A DNA stretch of 18,439 nucleotides. It comes from Desulfomonile sp. (GTDB lineage Bacteria > Desulfobacterota > Desulfomonilia > Desulfomonilales > Desulfomonilaceae). Positions 13,876 to 18,439 of the stretch are shown one piece after another (the first letter of the stretch is position 1; every line of letters begins with the position of its first letter). The stretch covers positions 1 through 18,439 of the forward strand of contig JAIWNO010000216.1 of NCBI GenBank assembly GCA_020216785.1. Reading direction: 5' to 3'. Position numbers and translations under genes: made by a program. A model generated the notes under the pieces. That model was not told the origin of the DNA and searched no databases. It worked only from the letters and a program-made list of their open reading frames with translations.

Positions 13876-16800
13876 ATGGCCCAACCAAACGGCGTGGTAG
13901 GCTCGGCTCTTGTTGTGGGCGGAGGTATAGCCGGTGTTCAGGCTTCTCTGGACTTGGCGGAATCAGGCTTCAAGGTGTATCTGGTCGAGAGCGAGACCGG
14001 CATCGGCGGCCGCATGGCCCAGTTGGACAAAACCTTTCCCACCAACGACTGCTCCACATGTATCTTCTCTCCCAAACTCGTGACCGTGGGGCAGAACCCA
14101 AACATCGAACTTCTCTCATACAGCGAGGTTGATCGTGTCGAAGGCGAAGTGGGCCGATTCAAGGTTCGCATTCGCCAGAAATCCCGGAACATTCGCAAGG
14201 AGCGCTGCAAGGCGTGCGGGGAATGCTCCGCTGTCTGTCCGGTGGCTGTGCCGAACGAATTCGACCAGGGATTGAGCAAGCGCGCGGCCGCGTACCGGCT
14301 TTTTCCACAGACGATCCCGCAGTCGTTCGTCATCGAAAAGTACGATCGAGCACCCTGTGTCGTCGCCTGTCCAGCCCACATCAACGTGCAGGGTTATGTA
14401 GCCTTGATCAGTAAAGGGAAGTACAAAGAAGCGGTCGAGCTGATCTACAAGAACCTTCCCTTGCCGGGGGTCCTGGGACGCGTCTGTCCTCACCCGTGCG
14501 AAAAGGTCTGTCGCCGGGCCGAAAAAGACGCCCCCATTTCGATCTGCAAGCTTAAGCGTTTCGCGGCCGACCGGATCGACTACTCGACCCTCACCTTGCC
14601 GGAGATCACCCCGCGAGACGAAAAGGTTGCCATCATCGGATCGGGACCCGCTGGCCTTTCCGCAGCCTATTATCTGGCCCTGGAAGGTTACAAGGCGACA
14701 ATATTCGAAGCTGCGCCGGTGCTGGGAGGCTGGCTCAGGGTCGGCATACCGGCGTATCGCCTCCCCAGGGACATCCTGGAGAAAGAAATCAACCATATCC
14801 TGTCTCTCGGCGTGGAAGCCAAGACTAATACCGCGCTCGGGAGGGACGTGACAATAGAGCAGCTTAAGGCGCAGGGTTTCAAGGCCGTATACCTCGGCGT
14901 GGGTTGCCAGAATGGCTCACGGCTTGGCATCCCCGGCGAAGAAGCCGAGGGCGTCATGCAGGGCGTTGATTTCCTCCGCAAGGCAGCGCTCGGTGAGCCC
15001 ACTCCTCCGGCGACCAAAGCGGTGGTCATCGGCGGCGGCAATGTGGCCGTGGACGCAGCCCGGACCTTGGTGCGTCAGGGCGCGGGATCGGTAACCATTC
15101 TGTACCGGCGCTCCAAAGATGAAATGCCCGCGTACGAAGAGGAAGTCACCGCGGCTATTGATGAAGGCGTAAAGATCGAATTTCTTGCCGCACCGGTCGA
15201 AGTGGTGACCGAAGGCGGCAAGGTCACAGGCCTGAAATGCATCCGCATGGAGCTTGGTCCCGCGGACCAAACCGGTCGGAGAAGGCCGGTCCCGGTGGGC
15301 GGCTCTGAGTTCGTGGTGAGCACGGATCTCATCGTACCCGCTATCGGCCAAGTCATCGATCCGGAACTCTGGGGTGCGGTATCAGGCCTGGAGCGCAGTT
15401 CGTGGAATACCATCCAGATCGACCCCATAACGTATGCCACCACGATTGATGGTGTATTCGCAGGCGGCGATGCCGGAACCGGTCCTGCGACGGTGGTGGA
15501 AGCGGTCGCGGCAGGCAAGCAAGCGGCCATATCCATTTCGCGGTATCTTCAGGGCGAAGACCTTGCCGCGGGTCGACCGGTGAAATATCCTGCGGAACGC
15601 GTGTACCCGCCTATTCCTGACATCCCTTCGGAAACCCGGGCCGTAAGCCCGAACCTGCCGGTCTCGGAACGCAAGGGTTTTGCTGAGGTGGAGATAGCGT
15701 TTACCGAAGATGAGGCGCTGCGAGAAGCCAATCGCTGCCTCAATTGCGGCGTGTGCTCCGAATGTATGGAATGCGTGAAAGCCTGCCCCGCGGAGGCGGT
15801 CGATCACAGCCTCGTGGACGAGTACAAGGACATCGAGGTGGGAACGATCATCCTTTCCACGGGTTACGAGATGATCGATCCGTCCAAGATCAGAGGCGAG
15901 TACTCGTACGGCACTGCACCAAACGTGTTGACCAACATGGAGTTCGAGCGCATGTTGAGCGCTTCGGGCCCCAACGCCGGCGAGATCAAGCGCCCCTCCG
16001 ACGGCAAGCATCCCCGAAAAGTTGCATGGATCCAATGCGTGGGGTCCAGAGATCCACAGCGAGGAATGCCGCATTGCAGCTCCATCTGCTGTATGGCCTC
16101 CATCAAAGAGGCGGTTATTGCCAAAGAACACGACGCCAACGTAGAGCCGACGATCTTTTATATGGACATTCGCGCGTACGGGAAGGATTTCGACGCATAT
16201 TACGAACGGGCCAAGAATAACGGAGGTGTGCGATTTATCCGTTCGATGGTCAGCCGTGTGATTGAAGATCCGAAAACGGGCGACCTGCATATCACTTACC
16301 TTGACGAAAATCAGCGGCTCACGACCGAAACCTTCGAGATGGTGGTTCTCGCGGTGGGCCTTACTACTTCGCCCGAATCACGGCAGATAGCGGAAGATCT
16401 TGGGATCGACCTGGACGAGTCCAACTTCTGCGCGACAACGTCGTTCGAGCCTGTGCAGACGAGCGTGCCGGGCGTGTTCGCAGCTGGTATGTTCCAGGGT
16501 CCCAAAGACATCCCGCAGACCGTTATGGAAGCCTCCGCGGCAGCGGGTGCGTCGTCGAAGCTTCTTGCGTCGGCCCGGAATACCATCACCATTAAGGAAG
16601 AGTTCCCGCCGCAGCGTGATGTTTCCGGTGAGGAGCCGCGCATAGGCGTCTTTATTTGCCGTTGTGGAATCAACATCGCCAATGTGGTGGACGTCCCGCG
16701 AGTGGTGGAGCACGTGCGCGATCTGCCGAACGTGGTGTACGCGGACGAAAAGCTGTTTACCTGTTCGCAGGACACTCAGGAACAGTTCCTCAGCATCATT

Positions 16801-18309
16801 AAAGAGCACAATCTCAACCGCATAGTGGTCTCCGCGTGCAGTCCGCGGACGCACGAGCCCATGTTCCAGCTTACCATGCAGCGTGCGGGACTCAACCCGT
16901 ACCTGTTCACTATGACGAACATCCGCGACCAGTGTTCGTGGGTGCACGCGCACGACAAGGAAAAGGCCACGCTCAAGGCCATGGACTTGGCGAGAATGGC
17001 CGTGTCACGAGCCCGTCTCCTCGCGCCCCTTCAGAAGGGCAAAGGAGAAGTGGTTCCCAAAGGCCTGGTCCTGGGCGGAGGCGTGTCCGGCATGACTGCA
17101 GCCCTCAACCTGGCAGACCAGGGCTTCGACGTGTTCATAGTAGAAAAGGAAGACAGACTCGGCGGAAATGCGCTCGCCCTCGAAAAGACGATCCAGGGCG
17201 AGGAGATCAAACCTTTCGTCGCGGACCTCATATCAAAGGTGGAATCCCACGAAAAGATCCAAGTGTTTAAACAGGCAGTCTTCTCTAATCTTTCCGGCCA
17301 CGTGGGCCATTTCAAGGGGACTGTCACCTCTTTCGGCCAAACGCCGCATGACATCGAGTTCGGCGCCGCGATCATTGCGACCGGCGCTGTCGAATCCAAG
17401 CCCACAGAATACCTGTTCGGCGAGCATTCCGCCGTGGTGACCCAGCACGGTCTGGAAGAGCGAATCATGGCAGGCGATCCCACGCTAAAGAGCCTCAAGA
17501 ATGCAGTCTTCATCCAGTGTGTGGGCTCCCGCTGTGACGAGCGACCCTACTGTTCGAAGATCTGCTGTGCCGGCTCGGTAAGGCTCTCGGAGCGGTTGCG
17601 TGAAATCAACCCTAACATCAATATCTACATTATCTACCGCGACTTGCGGACGTACGGGCTTCTGGAAAAGCACTACGAGGCAGCACGGCGCAACGGTACG
17701 ATCTTTATTCGATACGAACCGGAGTCCAAACCGAGGGTCGAAGCGGCAGGCGATCAGGTGAAGGTTATTGTGCGTGATCCGGTGCTGGACCGGGACATTA
17801 CCATTCCCGCGGACCTGCTGACCCTGGCCGCGGCAATCGAGCCCGAGCAGTCCAACCGTGAACTCGGTCAGTTGTTTAAGGTGACCATCAACTCATACGG
17901 GTACTTTGTCGAGGCCCACATGAAGCTGAGACCGGTGGACTTCACCACTGAAGGTGTCTTCCTTGCCGGCATGGCTCACTATCCCAAACCCATCGATGAG
18001 TCTATAGCCCAGGCCACGGCCGCGGCGCAGCGAGCATCAATCCTCCTGAGTCAGGAGCACATGACCTTCCCCGGGGTCGTCTCCAAGGTCGATCCCGACA
18101 AGTGCGCTGTGTGTCTGACCTGTGTGCGGTTGTGCCCGTACGGCGCGCCGTTCATCAACGAGAAGCACAAGGCCGAAATCGTGCCTGCTCTGTGCCAAGG
18201 CTGCGGGATCTGCTCATCCGTGTGTCCGGGCAAGGCGATTGAGCTTCAGCACTTCAAAGACGATCAGGTATTCCAGGAGATCGACGCCCTTCTGGAATTC
18301 GCGTCGTAA
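13876..18309 (+). CDS. Double HdrA flavoprotein with inserted GltD/NfnB-like NADPH module
   Basis: 1477 residues, about twice a typical HdrA; AAAGGTGA precedes the ATG. The N-terminal HdrA half has FAD loop GGGIAG (15-20), DCSTC (58-62) and ferredoxin motif C111xxCxxCxxxCP. A glutamate-synthase-small-subunit-like module interrupts it at about 155-600: cysteines C161, C165, C204, C208, C212 and C224, FAD loop GSGPAG (255-260), second dinucleotide loop GGGNVAVDAAR (386-396) and YRRSKDEMPA, which favours NADPH. The HdrA half resumes with a cluster motif at C621-C637. The second HdrA copy begins at about 920 (IGVFICRCG), with FAD loop GGGVSG (1067-1072), and ends in two ferredoxin motifs (C1410-C1420, C1440-C1450). 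HdrA passes or bifurcates electrons to HdrBC; the module should let NADPH feed or drain this cytosolic complex. It is followed 14 bases later by an HdrC-like gene. Confidence 0.92.
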   Translation: MAQPNGVVGSALVVGGGIAGVQASLDLAESGFKVYLVESETGIGGRMAQLDKTFPTNDCSTCIFSPKLVTVGQNPNIELLSYSEVDRVEGEVGRFKVRIRQKSRNIRKERCKACGECSAVCPVAVPNEFDQGLSKRAAAYRLFPQTIPQSFVIEKYDRAPCVVACPAHINVQGYVALISKGKYKEAVELIYKNLPLPGVLGRVCPHPCEKVCRRAEKDAPISICKLKRFAADRIDYSTLTLPEITPRDEKVAIIGSGPAGLSAAYYLALEGYKATIFEAAPVLGGWLRVGIPAYRLPRDILEKEINHILSLGVEAKTNTALGRDVTIEQLKAQGFKAVYLGVGCQNGSRLGIPGEEAEGVMQGVDFLRKAALGEPTPPATKAVVIGGGNVAVDAARTLVRQGAGSVTILYRRSKDEMPAYEEEVTAAIDEGVKIEFLAAPVEVVTEGGKVTGLKCIRMELGPADQTGRRRPVPVGGSEFVVSTDLIVPAIGQVIDPELWGAVSGLERSSWNTIQIDPITYATTIDGVFAGGDAGTGPATVVEAVAAGKQAAISISRYLQGEDLAAGRPVKYPAERVYPPIPDIPSETRAVSPNLPVSERKGFAEVEIAFTEDEALREANRCLNCGVCSECMECVKACPAEAVDHSLVDEYKDIEVGTIILSTGYEMIDPSKIRGEYSYGTAPNVLTNMEFERMLSASGPNAGEIKRPSDGKHPRKVAWIQCVGSRDPQRGMPHCSSICCMASIKEAVIAKEHDANVEPTIFYMDIRAYGKDFDAYYERAKNNGGVRFIRSMVSRVIEDPKTGDLHITYLDENQRLTTETFEMVVLAVGLTTSPESRQIAEDLGIDLDESNFCATTSFEPVQTSVPGVFAAGMFQGPKDIPQTVMEASAAAGASSKLLASARNTITIKEEFPPQRDVSGEEPRIGVFICRCGINIANVVDVPRVVEHVRDLPNVVYADEKLFTCSQDTQEQFLSIIKEHNLNRIVVSACSPRTHEPMFQLTMQRAGLNPYLFTMTNIRDQCSWVHAHDKEKATLKAMDLARMAVSRARLLAPLQKGKGEVVPKGLVLGGGVSGMTAALNLADQGFDVFIVEKEDRLGGNALALEKTIQGEEIKPFVADLISKVESHEKIQVFKQAVFSNLSGHVGHFKGTVTSFGQTPHDIEFGAAIIATGAVESKPTEYLFGEHSAVVTQHGLEERIMAGDPTLKSLKNAVFIQCVGSRCDERPYCSKICCAGSVRLSERLREINPNINIYIIYRDLRTYGLLEKHYEAARRNGTIFIRYEPESKPRVEAAGDQVKVIVRDPVLDRDITIPADLLTLAAAIEPEQSNRELGQLFKVTINSYGYFVEAHMKLRPVDFTTEGVFLAGMAHYPKPIDESIAQATAAAQRASILLSQEHMTFPGVVSKVDPDKCAVCLTCVRLCPYGAPFINEKHKAEIVPALCQGCGICSSVCPGKAIELQHFKDDQVFQEIDALLEFAS

Positions 18310-18323
18310 GATAGGACAGAGCA

Positions 18324-18439
18324 ATGCAACAAACCGGTCTACAAACCAGGGTTGCTCCACCGACGGGGGAGTTGAGGTCGATCATTCACCAGTGCTACCA
18401 GTGCGGGAAGTGCAGTGCGGGATGCCCGGTGGCTTCGGA
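18324..18439 (+). CDS. HdrC-like iron-sulfur subunit, N-terminal fragment (runs off right edge)
   Basis: Only 38 codons are present, from ATG 18324 with AGGA 7 bases upstream. After MQQTGLQTRVAPPTGELRS comes CYQCGKCSAGCPVAS, a CxxCxxCxxxCP cluster motif typical of HdrC, the subunit that relays electrons from HdrA to the heterodisulfide site in HdrB. The 14-base gap after the HdrA stop indicates the same operon. Whether an HdrB follows cannot be seen. Confidence 0.85.
   Translation, partial: MQQTGLQTRVAPPTGELRSIIHQCYQCGKCSAGCPVAS

Noticed and set aside
15382..16290. 302-codon minus-strand open frame inside the HdrA region
   Set aside because: The plus strand here is well-conserved HdrA coding sequence; the reverse product is Arg/His-rich and unlike any family I know.

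Overview
The window looks like a piece of chromosome from an anaerobic bacterium, most likely Desulfobacterota (former Deltaproteobacteria, sulfate reducers or syntrophs). The evidence is indirect: a very large HdrA-type electron-transfer flavoprotein followed by an HdrC-like gene, a LUD-domain protein, sigma-54 regulation, and a bacterial archaemetzincin. No rRNA, tRNA, CRISPR array, insertion sequence or prophage gene is visible. Coding density is high and the base composition looks even.

Layout. Positions 1-3243, minus strand: a bifunctional-type penicillin-binding protein (PBP1B-like) whose transpeptidase half looks inactive, then a LUD-domain protein whose stop codon overlaps the start of a GHMP kinase that runs off the left edge. 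Positions 3546-5611, minus strand: a two-gene operon of a MoxR-type AAA+ ATPase and a von Willebrand A (CoxE-like) protein. Positions 5865-9538, plus strand: a sensor histidine kinase, a sigma-54-dependent NtrC-type response regulator and an archaemetzincin protease. Positions 9539-11153, plus strand: a regulatory region with a 19-base repeat pair and a near-consensus sigma-54 promoter, then a 73-residue four-cysteine protein and a 298-residue protein carrying two copies of the same cysteine motif in front of a glycine-cleavage-H-like domain that lacks the lipoyl lysine; the unit is closed by a strong intrinsic terminator. Positions 11277-12210, minus strand: ybaB-recR. Positions 12378-13739, plus strand: a B12-binding radical SAM protein. 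Positions 13876-18439, plus strand: a 1477-residue double HdrA with an inserted GltD/NfnB-like NADPH module, followed by the first 38 codons of an HdrC-like ferredoxin subunit.

The most system-like part is 5797-11153. A histidine kinase with a cysteine-bearing PAS domain and a sigma-54 activator lie directly upstream of a sigma-54 promoter with a tandem upstream repeat. That promoter drives two proteins sharing a C-x12/13-C-x5-C-x2-C motif, one fused to a lipoyl-less H-protein fold. I infer a redox- or metal-responsive regulon of unknown output; the promoter, the repeats and the missing lysine are read directly from the sequence. The second notable element is the HdrA/GltD fusion, which could link NADPH directly to a heterodisulfide-reductase-type complex.
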